A stretch of 47,963 bases of DNA from Eubacteriales bacterium (GTDB taxonomy: Bacteria > Bacillota > Clostridia > Lachnospirales > Lachnospiraceae). The stretch lies in the NCBI GenBank assembly GCA_030527715.1, contig JAUNAF010000006.1, positions 1 to 47,963 on the forward strand, read 5' to 3'. Below, one piece after another: positions 15,578 through 24,026 of the stretch. Each line of letters begins with the position of its first letter. The first letter of the stretch is position 1. Below the pieces are notes generated by a model. It was not told where the DNA came from. It made no database searches and saw only the letters and a list, made by a program, of their open reading frames with translations. Made by a program: the position numbers and the translations under genes.

Positions 15578-15945
15578 AATTCCTTCCTTCCGTTACATAA
15601 TATTAAGAAGCTGCTCCGTCCTGTTTCGTGGAGACAGCCTTCCCGCTGCAGAAATCATATCATATTTTTGAAGATTTGCGCCATTTTCTCCATGGATCTT
15701 TTCAGCATTTCATAGTTCCTACCCGTTTTCTTTCTATGGATTTCATTTCTTTTTCACTTTTTCTTAATTTGAAAAACACAGAATGAACACAAACTCCCTG
15801 TATACTTTCAGACATATTAGCAAAGAGCTAATATATTTCATAACTCGGCTTCACAGCGAAGGCTGTGAGGCACTCCCTCAAAATATTTTTTCTCTTTCCT
15901 CGAAAAAGGACTGTACCGAAAGTACAGTCCTTTTTCACGTTCTTC
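15578..15945. other. 368-bp intergenic region with two hairpins
   Basis: No gene seen. It holds the leader of the Nudix fusion gene, ATATTAGC/GCTAATAT (15814-15821/15827-15834, loop AAAGA), TCACAGC/GCTGTGA (15851-15857/15862-15868, loop GAAG), and the terminator of the PfkB gene at 15903-15935. The two hairpins are close together and lack a U tract on either side that would make them ordinary terminators. Confidence 0.5.
15903..15935 (-). terminator. Terminator of the PfkB kinase gene
   Basis: AAAAAGGACTGTAC (15903-15916) pairs perfectly with GTACAGTCCTTTTT (15922-15935), loop CGAAA; U tract on both strands. It follows the stop at 15946. Confidence 0.85.
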
Positions 15946-17067
15946 TTATTCACCGACTTTCTTCCAGCCAAGTCGGATCCTTTCTTTCAGTTCCTCCAGC
16001 GGCTTCAGACCGGAGAGTGAATCATACTCTGTCACACAGCAGGCTCCGGTACCGGCTGCCAGCTGCACACAGGTCTCCGGAGTCTCTCCATTGAGCATCG
16101 ATGTGAGAAATGCGGCAATGCTGGTATCTCCCGCTCCGGTCGCTGAGCGCAGGCGGTCCGGAACAAAGCTCTTCTCAAAGCCTTCTTTACTGCCCCATGC
16201 TGCTGTATCCAGCTCCAGCCTCTCGCTGATCGTGTCCAGAACCTCCTTTTCTGCCGTGCGATAGTACATTCCCGGTGCACCGCATTTGATCAGCAGCACC
16301 TTGACTCCGAGTCTCATGCATTCATCTGCCAGCGGACGAATATCCTTCTCTACATCCAGTACAGAAGTGATGTCCGCATTTCCCGCTCTTTCCTTCCATT
16401 CGGCAAGACGTTCCGGATCCAGCATATAGCAGAGTTCTTCCACACTCGGAACAAAAAAGTCGGTCAGCGGGAGTGTTCTCTCAAGGATCTTTCTCCAGTC
16501 TGCCTTTCCTGCTTCCGAAGTCTCATCCACTGCCGCGAGATCCAGTGAGACTGCTGCACCTGCTTCCATGACTCTGGTAAGAAGACGGATCAGCTCCTCA
16601 CCGTCATTCAAATACATTCTCTTTAACAGAGGCGGATATCCGAAATGGAACAGCGCTGCCTCCTTCAGTCCCTCCTCCGGGACATCCTCTGCACAGAACG
16701 TCTCATTTGCACCCGGATAATGAAGGAACATGCGGTCCAGTCCCGGAATCGCAAGCACGATCGTATAGGAAGTATCTACCTGCTCATCGATCAGCAGTCC
16801 CTGCTGTGCACCGTACTTTGCAAAAATATCATAGACGATCGTTCCAAATGCGTCTTTTCCGATCTTGCCCATCAGATAGGCATCCGCTCCAAGCACTTTC
16901 ATTGCCAGTCCTGTATTCGGCACTGCTCCTCCGGTCGCAATTTTGGCATTTCCGACATTTACCAGCTGACCAGGGGTCAGAAATTCTTCCACTCTCTCTA
17001 CCTTAGACTGCGTGATCGCAGGTGTGATATCTACGCAGGTGTGTCCTGCCACAATTACCTTTTTCAT
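15946..17067 (-). CDS. PfkB-family carbohydrate/nucleoside kinase
   Basis: 373 residues from the ATG at 17067 (GGAGG nine nt upstream). The N-terminal 'VIVAGHTCVDITPAI', the 'GKIGKDAFG' segment and the C-terminal catalytic signature 'SATGAGDTSIAAFLTSML' with the base Asp are those of the ribokinase/PfkB superfamily. At about 370 residues it is longer than ribokinase (about 310), with extra residues between about 200 and 290. It phosphorylates a sugar or nucleoside hydroxyl with ATP; the substrate cannot be read from the sequence. It is monocistronic, with its own promoter (17118-17146) and terminator, and stands apart from the main sugar locus. Confidence 0.8.
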   Translation of the reverse strand: MKKVIVAGHTCVDITPAITQSKVERVEEFLTPGQLVNVGNAKIATGGAVPNTGLAMKVLGADAYLMGKIGKDAFGTIVYDIFAKYGAQQGLLIDEQVDTSYTIVLAIPGLDRMFLHYPGANETFCAEDVPEEGLKEAALFHFGYPPLLKRMYLNDGEELIRLLTRVMEAGAAVSLDLAAVDETSEAGKADWRKILERTLPLTDFFVPSVEELCYMLDPERLAEWKERAGNADITSVLDVEKDIRPLADECMRLGVKVLLIKCGAPGMYYRTAEKEVLDTISERLELDTAAWGSKEGFEKSFVPDRLRSATGAGDTSIAAFLTSMLNGETPETCVQLAAGTGACCVTEYDSLSGLKPLEELKERIRLGWKKVGE

Positions 17068-17117
17068 GAATAATGTCCTCCGTAACGTATGCACATTGTC
17101 TGTGCAGATATAATATG

Positions 17118-17146
17118 ATTATACGTTTTTCTTCCGATTACGACAA
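17118..17146 (-). promoter_or_regulatory. Promoter of the PfkB kinase gene
   Basis: TTGTCG (17146-17141), 17-bp spacer, TATAAT (17123-17118). Confidence 0.7.
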
Positions 17147-17152
17147 GCAAAA

Positions 17153-17171
17153 GAATGTCCACCGGACATTC
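17153..17171. other. Perfect inverted repeat just upstream of the PfkB -35 box
   Basis: GAATGTCC (17153-17160) and GGACATTC (17164-17171) around ACC. It may be a second, weak terminator for cstA (UUUU follows on the minus strand) or an operator for the kinase promoter six bases downstream. Confidence 0.5.
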
Positions 17172-17190
17172 TCTTTGCATACCTGGCAGC

Positions 17191-17231
17191 AAAAATGCCC
17201 GGAAAGGAAGCTTTCACTTCTTTTCCGGGCA
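17191..17231 (-). terminator. Terminator of cstA
   Basis: GCCCGGAAA (17197-17205) with TTTCCGGGC (17222-17230), extended by GAAG/CTTC, loop CTTTCA; five U follow on the minus strand (17195-17191). Confidence 0.85.
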
Positions 17232-17264
17232 ATGCATCGCCAAGTACAAATATTCAGTTATTCA

Positions 17265-18971
17265 TTAGGCTCTCTTTGCCTGCTTCTTGAAGGTCTGAAT
17301 GCCCTCAACAACCAGTACTACAGCAAGAACTGCCATAGCTGCTGCAAAGATCAGCTGGAACCAGTCGCCCCATGCTGCAGCGCCGCCGCCTACCATCACG
17401 ATCTTGTTCTTGATGGTGATGATCAGGCTGCACAGTGTTGCAACCAGCATGAAGGTCATCGGGATGTAGAACATCTTGTTGTTCTTGCCGACCTGACCAA
17501 GCCAAGCTGCTACTGCAAGCAGTGCGATACCTGCGAGGAGCTGGTTTGCTGCACCGAAGAGTCCCCAGATCTGGCTCAGGCTCAGACCACCGAGGATACA
17601 TCCAACGATTACCATGAAGCTGGTACCAACCAGCGGATGTGCAAGGAACTTGCGAGCTCCGGTTGCATCCTTGTAAGTTGCCTCATCCTCACGCAGGAAC
17701 AGCTCTGAGAACATGAAACGGCTCAGACGTGTACCTGTATCCAGAGAGGTCAGTGCAAATACGGATACTGCCAGTGTCAGCAGTGCGTAGATGGTATTGT
17801 AAATACCGGACTCCTCGCCGCCGAACATCAGAGCGATACCACCTGCAAATGCTGCAGACGGAGAACCAAACTCACCAGCGGTGTATTTCTCAAATACCAT
17901 ACCTACTGCGATCAGGGAAACGATACCCAGTGCAGACTCGATCAGCATGGAACCGTAACCGATGACCTTTGCATCCTTCTCAGTAGCAAGCTGCTTAGAA
18001 GAAGTACCTGTAGAGATCAGGCTGTGGAAACCAGAGCATGCACCACATGCTACAGTGATGAACAGAGTCGGGAACAGCGGGCCTCTTGCAGTGTTCCATC
18101 CGGTGAATGCCGGGATGGTGAACTGAACGTTTCCGCGGAAAGCGGAAGAAACGATACCCAGTACTGCCAGGATCATCATGCCGTAAAGCAGGAAGCTGGA
18201 CAGATAGTCACGCGGCTGAAGCATGATCCATACCGGAAGCAGGGATGCGATGGTGATATAAACACCGATCAGCACGATCCAGCCTAAACGTCCGATAGCG
18301 ATACCGAAGTTCAGTCCGATGATAACGCTTACGATGATACCGCAGATACCGATGATGGTAGCCGGGAGAGTCTTAAGACCAAAACGGTTAGTCAGAATAC
18401 CGTAGATGATCGCCATTACGATGAAGAGAACGGATACCATAGCGGTGGTCTGATTACCGGTAGGATTCTTAACGATTCCTAAAGTTACCTCTGCGTCAGC
18501 AGCGGTGAAGAAAGTACCTGCTACGACGTTTACGAAAGATGCGATTACGAGGATCAGCACAAGCAGTGCGAAAATCGTAAAGAGCTTCTGAGCTCTGCGG
18601 CCCATAGAGGATTTGATGATCTCACCTACGGACTTACCTTCGTTACGGATAGATGCGAACAGAGAACCGAAGTCCTGAAGTCCACCGAAGAAAATACCTC
18701 CGATGATGCACCATAAAAATACCGGAACCCATCCGAATACAGATGCCTGGATCGGTCCGTTGATCGGGCCAGCACCTGCGATAGAGGAAAAGTGATGTCC
18801 CATCAGTACCGGTGCCGGAGCAGCAACGTAGTCTACGCCATCTTCCATCTCTACTGCCGGGGTTTTTCTTGTAGGATCAATACCCCACTGTTTTGCAAGC
18901 CAAGAGCCATATCCGACATAGCCGATTACCAGCAAAACAATTGCAGCAAGAATAATGAGTAATGCTGTCAT
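17265..18971 (-). CDS. cstA: CstA-family peptide/pyruvate transporter
   Basis: 568-residue polytopic membrane protein with many transmembrane segments. The family signature HHFSSIAGAGPI is at residues 59-70, followed by 'PVFLWCIIGGIFFGGLQDF' and 'ISTGTSSKQLATEKDA'. CstA proteins were first linked to peptide use during carbon starvation; the BtsT paralogue is a proton-coupled pyruvate transporter. The protein is shorter than E. coli CstA (about 700) as usual in Firmicutes. It is the distal gene of a three-gene unit whose first two members are unknown small proteins; the gap to the previous stop is 26 bp. Confidence 0.92.
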   Translation of the reverse strand: MTALLIILAAIVLLVIGYVGYGSWLAKQWGIDPTRKTPAVEMEDGVDYVAAPAPVLMGHHFSSIAGAGPINGPIQASVFGWVPVFLWCIIGGIFFGGLQDFGSLFASIRNEGKSVGEIIKSSMGRRAQKLFTIFALLVLILVIASFVNVVAGTFFTAADAEVTLGIVKNPTGNQTTAMVSVLFIVMAIIYGILTNRFGLKTLPATIIGICGIIVSVIIGLNFGIAIGRLGWIVLIGVYITIASLLPVWIMLQPRDYLSSFLLYGMMILAVLGIVSSAFRGNVQFTIPAFTGWNTARGPLFPTLFITVACGACSGFHSLISTGTSSKQLATEKDAKVIGYGSMLIESALGIVSLIAVGMVFEKYTAGEFGSPSAAFAGGIALMFGGEESGIYNTIYALLTLAVSVFALTSLDTGTRLSRFMFSELFLREDEATYKDATGARKFLAHPLVGTSFMVIVGCILGGLSLSQIWGLFGAANQLLAGIALLAVAAWLGQVGKNNKMFYIPMTFMLVATLCSLIITIKNKIVMVGGGAAAWGDWFQLIFAAAMAVLAVVLVVEGIQTFKKQAKRA

Positions 18972-18997
18972 TGTGTTTCTCCTTCCTTGTTAGAAAT

Positions 18998-19489
18998 TCA
19001 TTTTATGTTACAAACAAGTTTTTGCAGGTCGCGTCCCTGGCGATTACAGACCGCCTTCCCTGTAGATAACTCGATTGCAGCCAGTCGATAGTGACTCCAT
19101 CCATGGAGTCCGAAGCGATAGCTCTTGTAGCGCTTCATTTTCGGAATAAGCTTTTTGACCGCTTCATCGATCACATCCGCCACGATCACCAGAGTGATAT
19201 CTGTATTTTTGTGACTTCCGTGCGGTTTGACTCTTGCGATTCCCTTACTCCATGCAGCAGTGTCCAGCTTCTTGAATGTTTCTTCATCCAGATGCTCTGC
19301 CTCTGCAAAGTATACATGCTCTTTGCTGTCTGCCTCGCTGATGCGGGCACTCTTTACGAGGAAATACTGTTCATCATGCAGACTGAAATCAGCCTGTGCG
19401 GAAAACGGCGGTTCTGCCTGATCGCTGTTGACATTGTAGTAGACCCGGTAGGATCTCAACAGCTGCTCTAATGCCGTTGCTGTATTCAT
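18998..19489 (-). CDS. Conserved-looking soluble protein of unknown function, upstream of cstA
   Basis: 163 residues from the ATG at 19489 (AAAGGA at correct distance; a longer frame to 19564 would overlap the previous gene). No signal or membrane segment. Sequence is rich in Tyr, His, Lys and Asp with an opening 'ALEQLLRSYRVYYNV', a middle 'HVYFAEAEHLDEETFKKLD' and an end 'STGKAVCNRQGRDLQKLVC'. No known motif recognised. The tight position before cstA suggests a co-regulated, possibly accessory or stress-related role. Confidence 0.6.
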   Translation of the reverse strand: MNTATALEQLLRSYRVYYNVNSDQAEPPFSAQADFSLHDEQYFLVKSARISEADSKEHVYFAEAEHLDEETFKKLDTAAWSKGIARVKPHGSHKNTDITLVIVADVIDEAVKKLIPKMKRYKSYRFGLHGWSHYRLAAIELSTGKAVCNRQGRDLQKLVCNIK

Positions 19490-19526
19490 ATGTTCATCCT
19501 TTCTGTAAAAAACTTCGATTGGCGAA

Positions 19527-19895
19527 TTACTCTGTCTCTGTCTTCGGTGCCTGAAACTCGGCATGCGGCATTTTCTTTTTCAACTCGTCAATTGCAGTTC
19601 TTGCCGCACGCTCTCCAGGAAGAGGAAGCTGGGCAATCTCACCTGCCTCTGTCTCCACGACCAGATTTTCCATATGCATGTCCCCTCCGCCGCAGCAGAG
19701 TTTCATCGGCACAAGCACGACCCGGCGGAAGCAGCGGCGGATCTCACTGTATGCGACACAGTATACCTTTCGAAATTTTTTATAAAACAGATGACTCTCT
19801 CCAATAGAAATGGAACCGATGGACCTGGCCGCGGAGTATTCCGCAGTCAGATCCATCGGATAGAGCTCTGCATTTTCCAATGCATAGAACTTCAT
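19527..19895 (-). CDS. Small soluble protein of unknown function, first gene of the cstA operon
   Basis: 122 residues with AAAGGAAT before the ATG. Opens 'MKFYALENAELYPMDL' and contains a basic/Cys-rich centre 'SEIRRCFRRVVLVPMKLCCGGGD'. The paired Cys-Cys-Gly-Gly-Gly is unusual but not a recognised metal site. Followed after 37 bp by the next unknown gene. No function can be assigned. Confidence 0.55.
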   Translation of the reverse strand: MKFYALENAELYPMDLTAEYSAARSIGSISIGESHLFYKKFRKVYCVAYSEIRRCFRRVVLVPMKLCCGGGDMHMENLVVETEAGEIAQLPLPGERAARTAIDELKKKMPHAEFQAPKTETE

Positions 19896-19943
19896 ATTTA
19901 TTCCTTTTTCTTTAATAATTATACTATTCTTAAATTTTTCTAA

Positions 19944-19972
19944 ACAATAGCATATTCTTGTGAAAAATGCAA
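19944..19972 (-). promoter_or_regulatory. Promoter of the two unknown genes and cstA
   Basis: TTGCAT (19972-19967), 17-bp spacer, TATTGT (19949-19944). A second possible -10, TATAAT, lies further downstream with an 18-bp spaced TTGTTT, so two overlapping promoters are possible. Confidence 0.5.
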
Positions 19973-19979
19973 GTCTTAC

Positions 19980-20642
19980 CTACGCTTCTTTTAATTTTTC
20001 CTGAATAAGTTTTACCGCAGAGCTGGTTCCGACGCGTGCACAGCCTGCATTGATGAATGCCTCAAGATCTTCCACGCTGCGGACTCCGCCTGCTGCCTTC
20101 ATCTTTACGTCCGGTCCGATATGCTGTTTGAACAGCAGAATGTCCTCCATGGTTGCTCCGCCGGTTCCGAAGCCGGTGGAAGTCTTGATGAAATCAGCCT
20201 TTGCATTTGTCACTGCCTTGCAAAGAGCGATTTTCTCCTCCTCTGTCAGATAGCAGGTCTCGATGATGACTTTCAGGATCTTGTCGCCGGTCTCCTTTTT
20301 CAGAGCAGCGATCTCTTTCTCTACCGCATCAAAGTCACCATTCTTTACATCAGCAATGTTGACGACCATATCGATCTCATTTGCACCGTCAGCCAGTGCC
20401 TGCTTTACCTCTGCGATCTTCGCAGCAGTCACACTGTAACCCAGCGGGAAGCCTACTACCGTACAGATGTTGATCTTCTCACCATAGGTGTCGTGTACGC
20501 GCTTGATGTAAGTCGGCGGAATGCAGACAGAAGCAGTCTGAAATTCCACAGCCTCGTCACAGAGTTTTTTGATATCCTCCCATACTGCATAAGCCTTCAG
20601 CTGTGTGTGGTCTACATAATGAAGCATTTCTCTCGGATCCAT
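19980..20642 (-). CDS. deoC: Deoxyribose-phosphate aldolase
   Basis: 220 residues, full length. It cleaves 2-deoxyribose 5-phosphate to glyceraldehyde 3-phosphate and acetaldehyde. The N-terminal 'HYVDHTQLK' is the family start; Asp91 ('NEIDMVVN'), the Schiff-base Lys153 ('DFIKTSTGF') and Lys182 ('VKMKAAGG') are all present. Last gene of the rbsK-pdp-deoC run, 55 bp after pdp. It completes the breakdown of the deoxyribose part of nucleosides that pdp and deoB release. Confidence 0.96.
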   Translation of the reverse strand: MDPREMLHYVDHTQLKAYAVWEDIKKLCDEAVEFQTASVCIPPTYIKRVHDTYGEKINICTVVGFPLGYSVTAAKIAEVKQALADGANEIDMVVNIADVKNGDFDAVEKEIAALKKETGDKILKVIIETCYLTEEEKIALCKAVTNAKADFIKTSTGFGTGGATMEDILLFKQHIGPDVKMKAAGGVRSVEDLEAFINAGCARVGTSSAVKLIQEKLKEA

Positions 20643-20697
20643 AACACATTCATCCTCTCTTTCTCTTTTTATAATTACTTTTATATTTCATACCTGA

Positions 20698-22026
20698 TCA
20701 GTCGATATAATAGTCTACCTTACCTGCCTCGACTCTGGCAAGTACTTCTTTTCGTGCCTTCGGCTGCTCTGCGCCGATCTCGATTGCTCCGAGGAAGCGC
20801 TTTGCCGCAGGCTCCAGAAGCTCCTCCTTTGAGGAATACAGTCTTGCGAGAACCTCTCCCTTCTGCACGGTATCTCCTGTCTTTTTTGAGAGCACGATAC
20901 CTGCAGTCAGATCCAGACTGCTCTCCTTCTTCTCCCGCCCGGCACCGAGCATGGAGGAAGCGGTGCCGCATTCCTGTGCATTCATATGCATAAGGAAACC
21001 GCTTCTGTCTGCAGTCACCTCCATCACGAAAGGTGCCTTTGCAAATTTGGAAGTATCCTTCAGATATTCCGCATCTCCGCCCTGTGCTCTGGTCATTTCC
21101 AACAGCTTTTCGAAAGCGGAACCGTCTGTGATCACTTCCTGTGCACGCACTCTGCACTCCTCCAAGCTTCCAATGCCGGCAAGATACATCATATCTGAGG
21201 CAAGTGCCAGGCAGACTTCTTTCAGGTCCGCCGGACCGCCGCCCTTCAGCACCTCCACAGCTTCGATCACTTCAAGGTTGTTTCCGATCGCGTATCCAAG
21301 CGGCTGATCCATATCTGTGATCAGTGCAGCTGTCCGCTTTCCGGCGCGCTCTCCGATGGAGGTCATCTCCTTCGCCAGAGCGACAGCATCCTCCAGTTTC
21401 TTCATGAATGCACCGCTTCCGCAGGTGACATCCAGCAGGATCACATCGTTCCCTGCTGCCAGCTTTTTGCCCATGATGGATACAGCGATCAGCGGGATGC
21501 TGTCGATCGTACCCGTCACATCACGGAGTGCATACATCAGCTTATCGGCAGGAGTCAGATTTTTCGACTGCCCGATCACACAGAGTCCGGTGCGATTGAC
21601 TGTCTCAAAAAACTCTTCCTCATCCATATCGGTCTGAAATCCCGGGATACTCTCGAGCTTATCTACGGTACCTCCGGTATGTCCCAGTCCTCTTCCGGAC
21701 ATTTTTGCCACCTTCAGTCCGCAGGCAGCCACGATCGGCACGATCACCAGTGTGGTCTTGTCACCGACACCGCCGGTAGAATGTTTATCCACCTTTACTC
21801 CTTTGATCGGCGAAAGATCCACCGTATCACCGGAATGCTCTACCGCATCCGTCATCACGGATGTCTCCTGCTCCGTCATTCCCTGAAAATAGATGGCCAT
21901 CAGCATGGCTGACATCTGATAATCCGGAATCGAACCGTCTGTGAATCCGCGGATCATCCAGCGGATCTCCTCATCGTTCAGGGCGAGACCACTGCGTTTT
22001 TTAATGATCAGATCTACCATACGCAT
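20698..22026 (-). CDS. pdp: Pyrimidine-nucleoside phosphorylase
   Basis: 442 residues. It converts uridine, thymidine or deoxyuridine plus phosphate to base and (deoxy)ribose 1-phosphate. The ATG at 22026 follows GGAGGTGG; an upstream in-frame ATG lacks a site. The signature 'SGRGLGHTGGTVDKLE' (about 105-120) and 'KHSTGGVGDKTTL' are those of thymidine/pyrimidine phosphorylases. The C-terminal biotinyl-like domain with 'SLDLTAGIVLSKKTGD' is complete. It is 26 bp after rbsK. Homologues of about 435 residues in Bacillus are dual-specificity Pdp rather than DeoA. Confidence 0.93.
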   Translation of the reverse strand: MRMVDLIIKKRSGLALNDEEIRWMIRGFTDGSIPDYQMSAMLMAIYFQGMTEQETSVMTDAVEHSGDTVDLSPIKGVKVDKHSTGGVGDKTTLVIVPIVAACGLKVAKMSGRGLGHTGGTVDKLESIPGFQTDMDEEEFFETVNRTGLCVIGQSKNLTPADKLMYALRDVTGTIDSIPLIAVSIMGKKLAAGNDVILLDVTCGSGAFMKKLEDAVALAKEMTSIGERAGKRTAALITDMDQPLGYAIGNNLEVIEAVEVLKGGGPADLKEVCLALASDMMYLAGIGSLEECRVRAQEVITDGSAFEKLLEMTRAQGGDAEYLKDTSKFAKAPFVMEVTADRSGFLMHMNAQECGTASSMLGAGREKKESSLDLTAGIVLSKKTGDTVQKGEVLARLYSSKEELLEPAAKRFLGAIEIGAEQPKARKEVLARVEAGKVDYYID

Positions 22027-22052
22027 AGCGTCCACCTCCATTCACGAGTACA

Positions 22053-22988
22053 TCATTCTTTGATGCCTCGGCTATGCAGAAATTCTTCGACCTCCTCACG
22101 GGTCGGCATGGATGGTGTGGTGCCGAGCTTCTGAACAGACAATGCAGCGGTCGCATTTGCAAATACTGCCGCATCCCATACATTTCTGCCCTCCGATAGA
22201 GCTGTAAGGAAGCCTCCGTTAAAAGCATCTCCGGCTCCGGTGGTATCCAGGGCATTCACCTTAAATGCCGGCACCAGCTTTCTCTCCTCACCATCTGAAA
22301 TAAATACTCCCTGTGATCCCATGGTGATCAGGACCACTTTCACACCCTTCTGATGGAAGACCTCTGCCGCTCTGCAGGCTCCGTCAAAGTCCTTTACTTC
22401 GACTCCGGTCATCTCAAAGGCTTCCACCTCATTCGGAGTGACCATATATGCTCCAGCCAGGAATTCATCGGTGACTTCAGAGTACGGTGCTGTATTTACG
22501 ATCACCTTCGCACCGCACTGATTTGCAGCCTTCATGACTCTCTCGTTCGCATCCTGGTTTACCTCCAGCTGCAAAAGTACATAGGCTGCACCATTGATCA
22601 GCTCTGCTGCACGCTCCGTGTCTTCCTCTGAAAAAGTCGCACATGCACCCGGCACGATCACGATCTCATTCTCACTGCTGTTTTCATCCACCAGAATCAA
22701 TGCGATTCCGGTCTCTGTATCCTCCGCAAAAAAGATACCATCCTTCGGCATCTTCAGTTCATCCATCACATTCAGTGCCACATCCGCAAAGGAATCTCTT
22801 CCCATCTTTGTGATAACGGTGATCTCGGCACCTGTTTTATGCGCTGCCACTGCCTGATTAAATCCTTTTCCGCCTGCTCCCATTTTAAAGAAGGAACCCT
22901 TCACGGTTTCTCCCGGAACCGGAAGGTGGGGAGTACGTCCCATAAGATCCACAACATAGCTTCCGAATACAACCACTTTCTGTTTCAT
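22053..22988 (-). CDS. rbsK: Ribokinase
   Basis: 311 residues, the usual length. The ATG at 22988 has AGGAGGGG; a longer frame to 23042 would start in a repeat element. N-terminal 'GSYVVDLMGRTPHLPVPGETV', the 'GGKGFNQAVAA' loop and the C-terminal 'LDTTGAGDAFNGGF' with the catalytic Asp mark a ribokinase-type PfkB enzyme, acting on ribose or deoxyribose with ATP. It heads the rbsK-pdp-deoC run. No promoter was found between the aldolase terminator (23070-23095) and this gene; only a dispersed repeat (23007-23063) and the ribosome site lie there, so expression probably relies on read-through. Confidence 0.85.
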   Translation of the reverse strand: MKQKVVVFGSYVVDLMGRTPHLPVPGETVKGSFFKMGAGGKGFNQAVAAHKTGAEITVITKMGRDSFADVALNVMDELKMPKDGIFFAEDTETGIALILVDENSSENEIVIVPGACATFSEEDTERAAELINGAAYVLLQLEVNQDANERVMKAANQCGAKVIVNTAPYSEVTDEFLAGAYMVTPNEVEAFEMTGVEVKDFDGACRAAEVFHQKGVKVVLITMGSQGVFISDGEERKLVPAFKVNALDTTGAGDAFNGGFLTALSEGRNVWDAAVFANATAALSVQKLGTTPSMPTREEVEEFLHSRGIKE

Positions 22989-23006
22989 TACTACCCCTCC
23001 TGTTGA

Positions 23007-23063
23007 GTTGTCGCGTTGCTCCTCGAATGCTTGTGCAGGCACAGCATTCTCATCGCTGCTCGC
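23007..23063 (+). repeat. Dispersed 57-bp quasi-palindromic repeat, copy 1
   Basis: Same element as at 34187-34243 (minus) and 47857-47906 (plus, 5' end shortened). The core dyad is GAATGC (23025-23030) / GCATTC (23044-23049) with inner TGTGC/GCACA. It lies between the aldolase terminator and rbsK. See finding. Confidence 0.85.
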
Positions 23064-23069
23064 TAAAAA

Positions 23070-23095
23070 AGCTGCTGCACTTTTGTGCAGCAGCT
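23070..23095 (-). terminator. Terminator of the class II aldolase gene
   Basis: GCTGCTGCAC (23071-23080) and GTGCAGCAGC (23085-23094), loop TTTT, extended by one A-T pair; U tract on the minus strand (A run ending at 23070). Confidence 0.85.
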
Positions 23096-23108
23096 CTCAT
23101 GGTATACA

Positions 23109-23957
23109 TTAGAATTTGGAAAGCTCCAGCTTCTTTACCAGGTAATCCATCAGAATGCCCTGAGCATACTTCGGATAATCGAAGAGTGCTGCACCGTCCG
23201 GATGCTCCTCAGTATACTTTCTCATGGTCTCATGATACAGATGGAAGAACTCTGTTCCTACGTTAAATTTGTTGATTCCGTTTACGAATGCCATATCCAG
23301 CTGATCATTCGGGATACCGCTTCCACCGTGAAGTACCAGCGGAGTATCGATCGCTGCGTTGATCTCGCTCAGACGCTGAATATCCAGCTTCGGAGTCTCT
23401 TTGTATACGCCGTGAGCGCTTCCGATCGCTACTGCAAGTGCATCAGCGCCGCTCTCCTCGATGTATTTCTTAGCAACTTCCGGTTTTGTATACAGATCCA
23501 GGTTCGCCTGATCAGACTTGTTAGCTGCAACACCAACATGTCCAAGCTCGCCCTCTACAGCTACGCCGAAAGCATGAGCGATCTTAACAACAAGCTTTGT
23601 ATTCTCGATGTTCTCCTCCAGCGGAAGCATGGAGCCGTCGTACATTACACAGGAGAATCCTGCCTTGATCGCACGGATGATATAGGATACGTCCTGGCAG
23701 TGATCCAGATGCAGACCAACCGGAACAGATACCTCTTCAGCTACACTCTTTACTGCAGCAGCGAAGGTCTCCGGATTGCAGGTGTTGTTGAGCTCTGCAT
23801 GCTCCGGATAGAGCATAACCAGCACCGGCTTATTTACCTTCTCAGCAGCGTGGATAACCGAGTAGATCATATTGTAATCGATACAGTTAAATGCGATTAC
23901 AGAGGTGTTGGCATCGCTAGCCATTTTCAGGATGTCTTTTACTGGTACAAGTGACAT
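23109..23957 (-). CDS. Class II fructose/tagatose-bisphosphate-type aldolase
   Basis: 282 residues. It splits a ketose 1-phosphate or bisphosphate to dihydroxyacetone phosphate and an aldehyde using a divalent metal. Metal ligands and catalytic residues are in place: Asp85-His86 ('LDHCQD'), Glu137 ('GELGHVG'), His182 ('GSAHG') and His210 ('LHGGSG'). Family members include FbaA, GatY/KbaY and several sugar-specific aldolases; the sequence alone does not decide. Position: 69 bp after dhaL in the same direction, so it is probably the third step of the DhaK/DhaL operon. A strong terminator follows. Confidence 0.88.
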   Translation of the reverse strand: MSLVPVKDILKMASDANTSVIAFNCIDYNMIYSVIHAAEKVNKPVLVMLYPEHAELNNTCNPETFAAAVKSVAEEVSVPVGLHLDHCQDVSYIIRAIKAGFSCVMYDGSMLPLEENIENTKLVVKIAHAFGVAVEGELGHVGVAANKSDQANLDLYTKPEVAKKYIEESGADALAVAIGSAHGVYKETPKLDIQRLSEINAAIDTPLVLHGGSGIPNDQLDMAFVNGINKFNVGTEFFHLYHETMRKYTEEHPDGAALFDYPKYAQGILMDYLVKKLELSKF

Positions 23958-24026
23958 AATAAAATACCTTCCTTCCTTAGAAATAAAATAGATTCTTATT
24001 ATATGTTTTCTGCCCGGTGCATCCCC

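Noticed and set aside
22053-23042. Longer rbsK start
   Set aside because: The extra N-terminus is coded by the dispersed repeat; the ATG at 22988 has a strong ribosome site and the normal ribokinase N-terminus.
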